A DNA stretch of 64,000 nt. Origin: Marasmius tenuissimus (Eukaryota > Basidiomycota > Agaricomycetes > Agaricales > Marasmiaceae). The number at the start of each line of letters is the position of its first letter. Position 1 is the stretch's first letter. The stretch lies in assembly GCA_029532415.1 (NCBI GenBank), contig JAQOTA010000050.1:4216001-4280000 (forward strand), written 5' to 3'. The notes below the pieces were generated by a model. That model did no database searches, was not told where the DNA came from, and was given only the letters and a program-made list of their open reading frames with translations. Below are positions 45,811-57,086 of the stretch, one piece after another. The position numbers and the translations under genes were made by a program.

Positions 45811-46784
45811 CTAGAGTTTCATTCCCTCAGCGTGAGGAATTCGCAGCTTCAGCCAGGTCTTAACGTCCTCAATCTCCTCGTCACTAACGACATGCAAGAG
45901 ATCCCTATACTTTTGAAAAGTCAATCCCTCGCTTGCCCCCGGTCCACTACCAATGTTGAATCCAACCGATTTCAAAAAGTCCATCGCCTGGTGAGCATAA
46001 CGTATCCCTACCGTCTGATCAACATCTCCATGTCCCCAGAAAATCGGAATAGATGTTGCGTGTGGTGACAGTTTCTGCAGAGAGCTCAGAACGATATGCA
46101 AATATCTGAATATGAACCGACCTCACCTCCTTTACCTGGTCCTGTATCGGCAATCTTCCTGCCAGAACAACCAGCCCCGCGAGTTTCTTCTCGTATATCA
46201 AGCCAATGACCAAGGACATGGACCCGCCCTGACTGAATCCCGCGAGTACGATACGCTCGGGTGGTGTCCCAGACGCGATTTCAGCATCGATGAGCTGAGT
46301 GATCGCGCAATACGATTCTTCGATTCCCTTCACGTCGACGTTCTTCTGGATATCCTGGAAGTCTCCCAGGCCGAACCTGGGTACCAGTCTCTTTGGTCAG
46401 GGTACTCTAAAATAAGAGCGTGGCAACCTACCAACATGGGATGATCATGTCTGTGCCGATATAGAAGGGACGTGAAGGTCTGCAACGCACAACACCTTGA
46501 GGATCGGATTGGAAGCAGTCAATTGGAGGTTACTTACGCGCTAGGAAGAACCCACTTGATATGGTGAAGCCCAGGATCCTCTTGAAATTTTCGAACGTGT
46601 TCCACCCAGTTCTCCCCGCAGCCGCCAGATCCCTGTAAATCAGAGGTTAGGTTGCATTTTGTAGATGTCAGGTATACCGCCTGACATGGAGAAGGAATAC
46701 AGTTGCTGAGTGGGCAACTGGTTCAACAGGTGGTATTGTGATAGTCTTTATCCGAGCGTTGACATCACCATCATTCGTAGCCAT
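45811..46784 (-). CDS. Acyl-protein thioesterase-like paralogue A (divergent oxyanion loop)
   Basis: Alpha/beta-hydrolase of the phospholipase/carboxylesterase family. It starts MATNDGDVNARIKTITIPP. The first intron splits the oxyanion loop, but here the loop reads LH|GSGGCGENW instead of HGLGDTGxxW. HHIKWVLPSA and GLGDFQDIQKNVDVKGIEES follow. The nucleophile elbow is intact (LAGFSQGGSMSLVIGL). The acid is in FWGHGDVDQTVG and the candidate histidine in RDLLHVVSDEEIEDV, so the triad could be complete. The shorter helical insert and unusual loops mean its substrate may differ from that of APT1. It lies in tandem with paralogue B, same strand, 247 bp apart, and is likely a local duplicate that has diverged. 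Confidence 0.82.
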
Positions 46785-47031
46785 GTTTAGCTCGTGTTTC
46801 GTGATCGATTTGGAGGGAGCGAATGCTTTGCACAAATAATGGTGGAGGTATGGGATCATGATGAAGATAAATTCTCGGCGCTCGATCAGAGTCAAGCGGT
46901 CGTCCGGAGGAACAGGTCCTGATAGTCATCAATTGACTGTATAGCAGGTATCATATCCACAACGCCGTCCAAAACCGTAGCATAGATGAACGTTCGACCG
47001 CTGGAAAGATACACCCGAAACCGTGATCTCT

Positions 47032-48136
47032 TCACACACCCGAAGTACTGGGAGGGACAGCTTTCTTCAACCATGTCTTTAGATCCACCAACTCGAACGC
47101 ATCGGTAGAGTGTTCCAAGCCATCATAAACATTGAAAGCCAGCTCAGGCTTGTGATCCTTACTCCCTCTCGTCACCGCAAGCCCTAACGTCTGCAGTAGT
47201 TCGACCGACTTTTCAGCCAGTTCAAGTGTGACCAATGGGTCCGCAGACCCTGTCCCCCAGAAAATCGGAATCGATGTCGCATGTGGGGAAATCAACTATG
47301 CAAGTAAAACAACGAGAAAGACCATCAAAAACGGGTCTCAGCAATGTTAATGGATACCCATACTCACCTCCTTGAACTTGTAACGCAACGGCAAAGCCCC
47401 ACTCAACGGAGCCAGTCCAGCAAGTTTCTTCTCCGAATCTCCTGTGAGACCGGTTAACAGAGTCATGGCTGCTCCTTGACTAAACCCTCCAAGGATAATA
47501 CGATTGTAGGGTATTCCATCCGCGTTCTCTAGTTCGATTAGTTCGCGAACGTCTCGCACAGTTTGCATCATTCCTTCCTCGTCGGCTTCTCTGTTGCTCA
47601 TACCGAACGCTTTGATATCGTACCTGTGCGGCCGTCAATGCACTGAGCAACAAAACCACCATACAGAACGCCAATTGGAAAAAGTTCGACTTACCATGCT
47701 GGCATGACTTCTCCATGGTTGACAGTAACAGCGCGTTTCGGACTGCGACGGAGGAGAAGAAAATGACCTCTTGCTCAGAGACATTGTCGTGGAGGGACGA
47801 GAAATCGACATACGCATGGGGGAGCACCCATTTCACATGTGTCAAGCCTGAATCCTTCGAAAACGATTCTGCTAGTGATTTCCAACCATATCCAGAGTCG
47901 CCAAGGCCCTGAAGAGATTAGGGAATTGTTGAGTATATCGTCTTTGAAGGAGTGCGAGATTTCTGACGTGAAGGAAGATGACCGTCGCGGTGTGAGTTTG
48001 GCTTGGGTCAACCGTGACAAAGTCGAGAGCAGGCATGGGTCGAAATATTCGGAAGTTTGGATTGAGATACCAAGATACCAGAATAGCACAGAGTACTACC
48101 ACGTACGCAGCTTTATACAGAAGAGCCATCAGTTTC
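47032..48136 (-). CDS. Acyl-protein thioesterase-like paralogue B with N-terminal membrane anchor
   Basis: Same hydrolase family as the 37.8-kb gene. The frame starting at ATG 48136 reads MKLMALLYKAAYVVVLCAIL, then VSWYLNPNFRIFRP. This is a hydrophobic N-terminal segment absent from the other two copies. The hydrolase part starts at MPALDFVTVDPSQTHTATV, and starting there would remove the anchor. Conserved blocks are HGLGDSGYGWKSLAESF, LTHVKWVLPHA, VTVNHGEVMPAW, LGGFSQGAAMTLL, TGSADPLV (the family usually has GHGTAD) and GLEHST. All triad residues are therefore present. Introns match those of the 37.8-kb gene in position, supporting common descent. If the anchor is used, the enzyme would be membrane-bound or secreted. 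Confidence 0.83.
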
Positions 48137-48460
48137 ATTAGGCGAATGAGTTGAATGGGTTCCTTGAATACGCGATTATACGCCACACCGGGAACGCGCA
48201 GGGAAGTACTTAAAGTTACTGTAATTGGACCTTCCCGTAGTCACGTCTTGCTGACCAGAACAAGAGCTGACAGAGCTTGCGAGGATTAGTCTATAGGGCT
48301 AGTAGTTTGACAACATGTATATGTAGAGCAACACATACTATGACGAGTAGCAACGAGCGTAGCAGATAGGCCAGACCGAACCGAAAACAACAGCGATAAA
48401 ATAAGTAAGAAAAAGGTAAGTAGAGAGTAATACAAAAGGCGAATATCATTAGTCCCTCGA
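48137..48460. other. Short intergenic region, nothing seen
   Basis: 324 bp between paralogue B and the Psy2 stop codon. It is expected to hold the promoter of paralogue B and the Psy2 3' UTR. Confidence 0.35.
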
Positions 48461-51400
48461 TTATCCAGTATCACCGTCCTTCGCGTCAGGCTCCGATGGG
48501 GGAGGCGTATTACTCGCCGAATTCCCCACCGCTGCCGCACCAAGCTTAAGCTTGAACTTTTTTGGGGGAGGTTCTTCGCTGAGTTTCGCCCGTTTCGCCA
48601 GGGTGCCCGCACCAAAACCGTCCTCAGCGTCACCAGCAGCCTCCTTCGGCTTCTCCGATTCGGGCTTTTTGGATTTTGTAAGTCGCTCAAGCAGTTCATC
48701 ATCGTCCTCATCATCCTCTCGTCTCCGTTTACCGCCCACGCGTACAGGTCCTAACTGACTCATGGAAGCCATCATTCCGGGGGCAGGAGACTGTGGACGA
48801 CTTCTGTTCACCATTGCCTCGAGGAGATCGTCCTCTTCGTCCGCTTCGAGAGTCTTGGAAGGCCGATTCGGAGAGAAACCCGGTCTTTGAACTGCTTTTG
48901 GACTTGACGGTGTCGGACCAGTCGAAGATGCATCCTTTGAAGGCAAAGGCAAAGGCGAGTCGTCATCATCGTCGTAATCGACAAGCGAATCAAGCAGCGG
49001 GGACCTTGTCGGTCCGTTGTTCAAGGGGCGGCCCACTTTGTTACCAATAGCGCCAGCGATCGCCATACGTCGTTTCCGTTTGAGATTGAGATTGGAGTTG
49101 GTTCCAGGTAGAGGTGATGATGCTCCAGAACCGCGGGACCAGTTCTGCTGACTGATGGACGGTATGAAGCTGTCGTCGTCGTCGTCTTCCTCGTTGAAAT
49201 AGTTCTCTTCTTCTTTTTCGAGCATGCGACCTTGACTTGGCCATGCACGATCGAAGCTTGAAAAAGAAGTGTCAGTATGAGAATCGTTAAAAGGTAAATT
49301 CTCTTACTTTTCCTGCTTCACTTCCTCCGGCGGCGGCGTTCGTTGTTGATTTCCCATCGTCGTATGAATGATATAAACCGTTGACCTCCGAGAGGAGATG
49401 CAGCTAATGTTTTGATCTCCGCCTCATGCTTGGTCATGCAGAACTTGATCAGGTCTTTCATGTTCTCCTACGTCTATCGTTAGCTGCGTTTCAGCGAGAA
49501 TGAATCGTTCACGTACACGACGGATGTGGTCGAAATATTCTTGACATGAACAGCTGAGTAGATTATCCCGCCTTGACTCGCGTATTGTCAAGTCTAGTAT
49601 CGGCTTGATGATGTCGTACTTCATCACTTGGGTGTGCATGTTGGCATTGTTTTGCTTGAGCAGGAGGCGGAAAAATCGGAACGAAGCTAAGAAGAATAAA
49701 GTTTATGATGGTAGAATGAGAGTCAAGAATGGGCATACCATGCCGGAGATGCTTGTCTTTGGACTTGAAAAGAGTTGCTATTCGCAAGACGACCGCCGTT
49801 GAGAGGATGTAGAAATGACTTCGAAACTGGTGTTGATGCGTGAAGTTGTAGAGCAGCTCGCAAAGCAAGACGTAGCGGTTGGTCTCCTCCCTCGTCAAAC
49901 GAAGGATTGGCTCTAGAAACTCCATCAATAAGGTGAAATCAATATTGCGGGTGAGCGATTACCGGTGAAATCCCTCCACTTGGGTAGATCATGCAGAGGA
50001 GCGAACAAGCCCTCTACACAGTCTTTGTAGAAGTAGTCCATAAACCGTTCGGTGCCGGGGTCGTCCTTCCTCATATTAAGCCTCGAGACAGCCTAGATAT
50101 GATATCAGCAACTTGATCAGAGAGATATAAGTACTTCGACTAACCGTCTCGCCGGTATTCGCCGGTCCGACCTCCCCGTTCATTGGTATGTCTAACCATA
50201 CCTTGAGAGCATCACCCACTAGACTCTGTACCGCCAAATCGTTGCTTCTGGTCAAAATTCCACACACCATCTTGGCGATGGTCTCAGCCTTATCCGCCCC
50301 TCTCTTCCCTGCAGTCCTCTCCTTCTCGATGGCAACGACTTGTTTGAGAACGTGACCTCGAACACCATTGAGGTCATGATCGAGCAAGGTACCTAATATT
50401 TCGCCCCCTGCCGAGACCATCGGTCGAGAAATTGGATCTTTCTCAGAAAGCGAGAGGGCCCATTGGACCGCGAAAAGAATGCCACGATCCACCAGTGTCC
50501 GGAAGAGGGCCATTCGCGCCGGCAGCTGCACCCCCTTCCCCATAACGCAAAGGTGGTGAATGAGAAGAATGACCTCTCGCCTATGAGCGAGCTCTTCTTC
50601 GCTGAGTTGCTCTGGGGGTGCGTAACCATATGCTCGTGGTTTGGGCGGAGGGGTAGACGCAGGAGGGTTGCTGGGGTCGGCAACTTTCCCGTTCGGTAGT
50701 GCTCCGTTCACTGGTTTCGGGGAGGATGTAGCAGCAGCCGAGGATTCGGCTGCTGGTTGCGTCTCGGTGTTGGCGTTCAGTGAAATGGTTACGGGCTCCT
50801 TCTTCGCCAGCGGTTGCTGGTTCTTTTTCCCGCCACCCGCTAGCATATCCTCATCTACATAGAGTTTTACTACCTCCAGTAAGAATGTCGAGTCTTGCTG
50901 AACATGTTGTATTATATCTATTTGGTTGAAGATGATGCACGAATTGAGCACGTTGAAGGTCGAGTCGTCCAACACGCGAGCAAGGACGACATCTTTCAGA
51001 AATTGGAGCCGGTAAGTATGGTGAATTTTTCGCTGAACCGATTGGTCTGCAATCGAGATGGGCTGATGATACTGGGAGGATTGGTTGAGGAAATCACGGT
51101 AATTGGCTTTGTGCAGAGGGAACTCCGGGTCGTCTGTATGTCATCAATATTGGGCATGTGAAGGAGCGCACGAGAAGCACTGACATTCCAGAATTCCAAC
51201 AACTCCGAAGAAGAGGTCATCGTCGAGAATATGTTCATACATACTATGGTCATTGAGCATCACTGACAAACTGGTCAGAGTTCGGGTCGCCCAAGTAGGG
51301 GAAGTATGGAGCGCACATATCGTTTGTATGAGGTTGCAAAGAGCGTGGAGATTTTCCAGGCTTTCCGTCTCCTCGGCGGCGTGAAAGACGTCAATTAATT

Positions 51401-52536
51401 GTTTGATGTAGTCCTAAGGACAGGAACATTTTATAGAAAGCGTCCAACGTCAGTTTCGTGCTTGAGAAGATACGGAGGTGACCCTCTCCCAAGGCAGGAG
51501 AAAAGTCAAAACTATGGCGTTGTATCCAATAACAACACCACCGAAATCAGGTTTGGGAAGGAGAGACATGCGCACCTCGGATTGGACGTATTCACAAAGT
51601 CGTTCTTTCACTTGCTGTGCCCTGGAGAGTACTTTGATCGCCTTCTCAATGTCAGCAATGATTCCCATTCGAGGACTGGGTAGATGGCCGGTTCTGATGA
51701 TTTCCGTGGTAATATTGGACGAGCTGGACTCTGGTAAGGGAGATGATGATCCAAGGTTTATTGAGCCCTGTTCCTCTGAGGTACAAATGAGAAATCGAAC
51801 GATGAACATCTTTGCGATAGACCGCACCTCCCCCATTCATATGTCGCTGAACATCCACTATGAAATTCCACACCTCGGCGCACCCTTCTTTATCCTGAAA
51901 GCTCAGCGCATAGTCAATACCGTCTGGTTCTGTCCACACGATGAGGGTATCTGTGAGCAGCTTTCGCTATGAGAGTCGGTCCGGTCATTACATTCAATGA
52001 AGGGCGAACCTTGCTGCCGCTGGTAGACATCCGTTGACCTTATGGTAGTTGAGAGGATGACGTCTTGGAAATTTTTCTCCGACCGTGCAGTGAGCATGGC
52101 CTCGCATGTCCCATCTGCCATATCATTCGAGAAATGACCATAGCAAAACGCCGTTCCGTGGTCCTGCCATCGAGAGCCTATAAGTTGATAGACCTGTCCG
52201 TGGAAACATGAGAACCATAGTCGCGTGGGCACACGAAGGTAAGGGTGGCCAACGAGTGCCGTTAAACGAGAAGGCAGAGCGTACCTTTACGCGCTTCATG
52301 TCATTAGGTTCGTGGCTTTGATTGTACTCGTGTTCGTCATCGAGCATTGCGACTGCGGCATCTTGAGCGGAATCATTGAGGTCGACGTCGGTAGTGGTTG
52401 AGTCGGTGTGGTGCTGTGTGTCTTCTTCGGAGTGGCTGGTTTTCACCTCCTCGATGCTGTCGGTAACGGTGCTGGACGGGGTTTGCTCGTCGGGTGGAAT
52501 GACAATGAGAGCATTGAGGGCCTCATTTTGCTCCAT
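48461..52536 (-). CDS. PSY2: Protein phosphatase 4 regulatory subunit 3 (Psy2/SMEK/PPP4R3)
   Basis: Substrate-recruiting subunit of PP4, which dephosphorylates gamma-H2A and other DNA-damage and meiotic targets in the nucleus. The ATG at 52536 ([18 protein letters not shown]) opens an acidic leader. The EVH1-like domain follows: [38 protein letters not shown] and [20 protein letters not shown]. The central helical-repeat region (SMK-1 domain) runs over many exons. It includes ILVLTYL-type repeats, [18 protein letters not shown] and [16 protein letters not shown]. The C-terminus is the usual acidic, basic and disordered tail ([48 protein letters not shown]). About 4 kb with roughly ten or more introns; individual exon ends were not all resolved. 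Confidence 0.93.
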
Positions 52537-52671
52537 GTCGTTGCATTCAACGAACGGTATCAAGGTCACGAAGAGCCCGAAGCATGAATATTACATAACC
52601 GAGGTCCCTTCCTTTCCACAACCTCGACGTCCTCTCTCATCCAGCAACGTCCTCACTCCCTTGAGCTCTCC
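52537..52671. promoter_or_regulatory. Compact bidirectional promoter (PSY2 / TOM20)
   Basis: Only 135 bp separate the two start codons. A pyrimidine-rich stretch (52,608-52,671) lies just before the TOM20 ATG. No TATA box is seen. Confidence 0.6.
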
Positions 52672-53453
52672 ATGCCCACCCAAACAACTAGAGCTCTTAC
52701 CATTGCTGGTGTTACTCTAGTCACTGGTGCTCTTGCTTACGCTGTATATTTCGACTACAAGCGTAGAAATGATGTCGGGTTCCGAAAAAATCTCAGTGCG
52801 TCGCCTTTTCCTATCTCTCTCCGTGTCTCTTTCTGATTTTTGCTCAGAGAAACAAAAGAAGCGTGTAGATAAATCCATTGCTTCCTCCCAAGCATCGTTG
52901 GCAGCGTCAACAGGCACCGCGACTGCAGACCTTCGCGCCGCTCTCGAGCAGGTCAAAAAAGAGCCGGTCCCGGCCTCACCCGAGCAGAAGGAAACGTACT
53001 TCATGTCGCAGGTCGCGACGGGTGAACAACTGTCTCTTCAAGGTCCGCACTTTCTCTTTCCTTTCATGTTGTCATCAAGTTCTCATCCGCAATCCTAAAA
53101 ATAGGGCCCGATTTCTATCTGCCTGCAGCTCTGTCCTTTTATCGCGCCTTGAGGGTCTATCCATCCCCCGTAGAGTTAATGGTCATCTACCAAAAGACAG
53201 TACCAGAACCTATCTTCAAGGTGTGTGGCCCTGTTAGTTTCATTTACGGTATGAGATGACAAACATTCCTATTAATTAGCTCGTCATTGAGTTGACCAAC
53301 TTGGACGTGAGTCTATCATCTCCTCAATCATCTACGGACGACATAGACGACGACGAGACGAGTCCCGTTCGTGGTGGTCCGCCTTCAGAGACGTCGTCTC
53401 AGGAATGGGACAAGGTCACCGATCCTGGCACACAAACTCCTGCTTCCTCATGA
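52672..53453 (+). CDS. TOM20: Mitochondrial import receptor subunit Tom20
   Basis: Outer-membrane receptor that recognises presequences of imported proteins. The N-terminal anchor is TRALTIAGVTLVTGALAYAV, followed by YFDYKRRNDVGFRKNL. After a short intron there is a basic stretch, KQKKRVDKSIASSQ. The receptor TPR-like domain contains the family signature FYLPAALSFYRALRVYPSPV, followed by MVIYQKTVPEPIFK and LVIELTNLDV. An acidic, Ser-rich tail ends SSQEWDKVTDPGTQTPASS. At least three introns are present. Start and stop are clear, and the size (about 190 residues) is normal for fungi. The SET-domain gene starts shortly downstream on the same strand. Confidence 0.95.
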
Positions 53454-53626
53454 TGACGTAATAGTCCCATCCTATCGTGTCTGTATGAAGACGAATGCAG
53501 AATTTCGTAGTTTCAGAGATACGTGGGGATCGACACAATCCTCCCTCTCTTTCCTGTCCTGCCCTGCTCCTTTATCTTGCAAATATGTTCTAATATAATA
53601 CTTCTTTCTGGCTATGCGTTGTGCAG

Positions 53627-55014
53627 GTCAAGGATCGCGTTGAAGGTGAGCATTGAGTGACTTTGAATCAACGTATTGCACTGAGCGCGCGGTGATGGTG
53701 CAGGCTACTACGATGTGTTTCCACCAAAATCACTTGGTGTAGCAATTGAGTCTCGGCCCAATCCGTCTACAGGTGCTCTCAGAAACGTCCTAGTTCTGTC
53801 CCGTGATGTTAAAGTGGGCGAACTCATATATAAGGTGCGAATTGCTCGTTCCGACCGTGGCGAACCGGTCTTCTCATTTGACAACCGCAGGAACATCCTA
53901 TCGTTGGTGCTCTCGATCTCGACATACAGCAAGCCGGAACACATTGTTCTCATTGTATGCGAACACTCGACCTCGACAATTTGATCAAAGTTTCTGAAGA
54001 CCCTCTCGCTGCTGTCTACTGCTCCGAGAAATGCCAGCTTGACGCAAAGGGTCAATACCATTCGTTGCTGTTCACCACGGATCGTCCTCTACCTGCTGAT
54101 ATTCCCACCGAGCCCATCACTCCTGCCCAGTTGGATGCCCGTCGCAAGGCGCAAACCGAGTGGGTGGAATACATCAAGAAGAAGGGACATACAAGCCCAC
54201 TCCTCGTTGGATTGTTCATTGCAAGGCAGGTCGGGCTCGAGACGGCGAAACTCATTCCCGGTGCATCGACACCGAAAGGGCAAGAGAGCGAGGACTTCGT
54301 TGATGCGGAAAATGGCGAATACCTCCTTGCAGACCACCTCGAGAGACTCAGGTTCCTGGAAGTAGAGCCTCCCAAGGAGGAAGTCGACCTGATGACTTCA
54401 GTCTTGCAAACTGTACTTCCCGGATTGGAATCTTTCGTCACAGAGGAACGCTATGCCACATTGCTCGGGAAGATGGCCTACAATGCGTATGGTGTTTCGT
54501 TCGGGCTTGGTCGAGACGACAGGGTTTGTATTTGTCTTTGTTTTGATCTTGATATGCTAAACTGAACTGTCGTAAAAAGCCTACTTCCAGTGAACGTCCG
54601 GAGGACCAAGAAAAGACCCGTACGCCAAACGGCACCTCCCGACAGATTGGAAGTGCAATCTATACCGTCGCTTCCTACCTCTCTCACTCTTGCGAGCCCA
54701 ACGCTCGCCCCTCATTTGATGCCGGTACTTCCGAACTACACCTCGTCGCAAACCGAGATATTAGCAAAGGGGAGGAAATCAACGTTTCTTTCGTCGATTG
54801 CTCCCAGCACGAGGGCGAAACCACTACCGATGCTCGTCGAAGACGGAGGATGGAACTTGCCAGAGGATGGAGGTTCGCTTGCGCTTGCAATAAATGTATC
54901 GAAGAGGCGAAAGAACTTGGGTTGGAGAGCGGAGAGGCCAAGGGCAAAGATGAAAGCAAGGTTGAAGCAGCCTATGCTAACTTCGAAAAACAGAAGAGCG
55001 AGGAAGCATTGTAA
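53627..55014 (+). CDS. SET-domain protein (Set5/SMYD-like), 5' end unresolved
   Basis: Predicted lysine methyltransferase-fold protein. Spliced exons give VKDRVEGYYDVFPPKSLGV, LVLSRDVKVGELIYKEHPI, then a MYND-like cysteine cluster inserted in the SET domain (HCSHC...YCSEKC...H). The SET-C part has SYLSHSCEPNARPSF (canonical NHSCxPN) and ISKGEEINVSFVDCSQ, and a post-SET-like RFACACNKC. The position usually held by the catalytic Tyr after GEE is Phe here (VSF). The C-terminus ends in a charged helix. The first visible exon (53627) has an acceptor but no in-frame ATG, so a first exon lies upstream between the TOM20 stop and here, or TOM20 transcripts splice into it. Fungal Set5 methylates histone H4; that role here is inference. 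Confidence 0.82.
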
Positions 55015-55374
55015 AAGCTCGGAATAGCCTTGCTGCCCTACAACTGACTCCCCATCCACCGGTGGCTCAGGCTGCCGTTACTGACAGTAAATCCCCCCCC
55101 CAGCTCCCAAAGTCCAAGGAACGATCTAACGTTTTTGGACTCATTATATATAGAACTTTTACTTACATTATATATCTTCGCTAATAGTCGAGTTCAATCT
55201 ATTGCTCTCTCTGAGTCCAGACCTCCATGAAGGTTTAAACTGAAGTTGCAAAGCTCATGAGGTATAATCAATTATCAGACTCGGCGTGAGCGTCACGGTC
55301 CGATAGAATGCTAGAAATAGGATTACATAAGCCAGCCTATTCCCTCAACTATACCACCACCCGCATCGCTATCA
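55015..55374. other. Intergenic region, nothing coding seen
   Basis: Contains a short C run near 55,090 and an A/T-rich stretch at 55,140-55,180. It is expected to hold the SET-gene 3' UTR and the promoter of the DnaJ-RRM gene. Confidence 0.35.
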
Positions 55375-56684
55375 ATGTCCACAGAAGAGGAAATAAATCC
55401 CTATGAGCTTCTGAGCGTTACTCTAGAATCAACAGAGAAGGAGATTCGTACAGCGTACCGTCAAAAGTCACTCAAAGTACATCCAGATCGAGTCAGTAAG
55501 TGTCTGGTGTAATTTCAGCACTCTCTTTGTCTAACAACCTGCTGCTCTAGAATCCTAATAATCCTGATGCTGGTACGTTCAGGTTCTTTGGCTCATCATC
55601 AGCCTCTAATGCTTTGTATAGCACGAAAGTTTCACGAATTGACTCAAGCTTCTGAGCTCCTGCTGGACCCGCTTCGACGACTCGCACTCGATACTAAGTC
55701 GCGTGCTAAACAGGCCCGAGCTGAACGGTTTAAGTCATATGACAACAAGCGAAAGAATATGGTCCAAGAGCTAGAAGAAAGAGAACGCGCGTTCAAGAAG
55801 GCGAAAGTCGAGAAAGCGAAAGAGGATGCTGTACGACATGGAGAGGCGGAGAAGATCAAAGACGAAGGCAGAAGGATGAGGGAAGAGAGGCAGAGGCACA
55901 TGGAGGAAGAAGCGAAGGCCACGAAACAAAAACACGATGAACCTGACGAGACAACGCCCCCTGAACTCGGTAAGTACACTCTTGCTGTTTCGTAGCACGA
56001 GCTTATTGATTGAACTTATCAGCACCAACCGATACCACTGTCCGAATAAAATACAGCTTGACAGATCATTCCGAACTCACGACAGCGGATTCTATCGTCA
56101 CGTTGTTCCGGTCTTTTGGTGAAATTGATGCGGAAACTGTCGTTGTGTCCCTCAAACCTTCGAAGAAAGCACCTCATAAACCACCGAAGCACGGAACTGC
56201 TCTCGTTCCCTTCAAGCGTATCGGTGATGCTTTTGCTGCCGTTTGTGCTTCCGGACGACCAGACAGAGCATTGAACGGCATTGAAGTCGGATGGGTGGGA
56301 GGCAAGGAACCTCAAATATTGGCTTGGTTGAAAAGGATGGGAAAACTAGGTACACCGTCAACAGCGCCAGCATCTCATCCCTCAACTGCCAGTGAGCCGC
56401 TGCGCACCGCCGAGCAGGGCTCTTTGCCACAACTACAGCAACCTTCTAATTCTTTTGCCTCATTTCCGGACACCTTCGTGAGTTCCTCAAACAATTTGTT
56501 GCTCAAATCTACTCATTTGTCCTCCAAGCATGACTTCTCGTCAGCACCATCGCTGGCACAGCCGACGACTTCCGTTGCTGGACTCGATTATCAGTCTGTA
56601 ACGCTCATGCGAATGAGACAGGCTGAGAAAGAGCGCTTAGAAAGGGAAATTTTGGAACAAGAGGCAGCTGAGGAGAACTCGTAA
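55375..56684 (+). CDS. CWC23: DnaJ-RRM splicing factor (Cwc23/Cwf23, DNAJC17 family)
   Basis: Spliceosome-associated J-protein; yeast Cwc23 works with Prp43/Ntr1 in spliceosome disassembly. The ATG at 55375 starts MSTEEEINPYELLSVTLEST. The J domain has the essential HPD tripeptide (LKVHPDR) and continues, after two small exons, as ARKFHELTQASELLLDPLRR. A long charged coiled coil follows (SRAKQARAERFKSYDNKRKN; EELEERERAFKKAKVEKAKE-like). The RRM is TTVRIKYSLTDHSELTTADS, FRSFGEIDAETVVVSLK and HGTALVPFKRIGDAFAAV. The C-terminus carries the family end motif SVTLMRMRQAEKERLEREIL. Domain order J, coil, RRM matches DNAJC17, whereas yeast Cwc23 lacks a clear RRM. Confidence 0.93.
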
Positions 56685-57086
56685 TATGCACTGTCGGACT
56701 CGAGGGATTGTCATTGTACTCCTTCATGTGCGATGGCAGAGCCACGGGAATCACCAACAAAAGAATGTATCACTCTCCCTAACTGGACGGTGCAGAACTG
56801 GCTCGCGACAATTGACTTACGTCGGGCTGTCTGGATCAACGGATCAACAAGCGCGAGGAATCCGTTTCCCTCAGTTATAATGTATCAAGTATGTTTCTTG
56901 GGCTAAACGGAATGCATGATGATGATGATGATGCAAGCTATGCACAGAAATTTGGGAGAACACCGGTCGTCTGATACTGGTACGAGCAACGTCCTGCAAA
57001 GCTTATTCCCATGACATTGTCGTTAATGCATGCATATGACCTACCAGTCTGGAACACTCACAGTGGATTCGCGCCGCAGTGGCTGC
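56685..57086. other. Convergent intergenic region
   Basis: Between the stop codons of the DnaJ-RRM gene (plus) and the dioxygenase gene (minus). Nothing is seen except a short ATG microsatellite and putative 3' UTRs. Confidence 0.4.
56916..56933. repeat. (ATG)6 microsatellite
   Basis: Six perfect ATG units in non-coding sequence. Confidence 0.9.
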
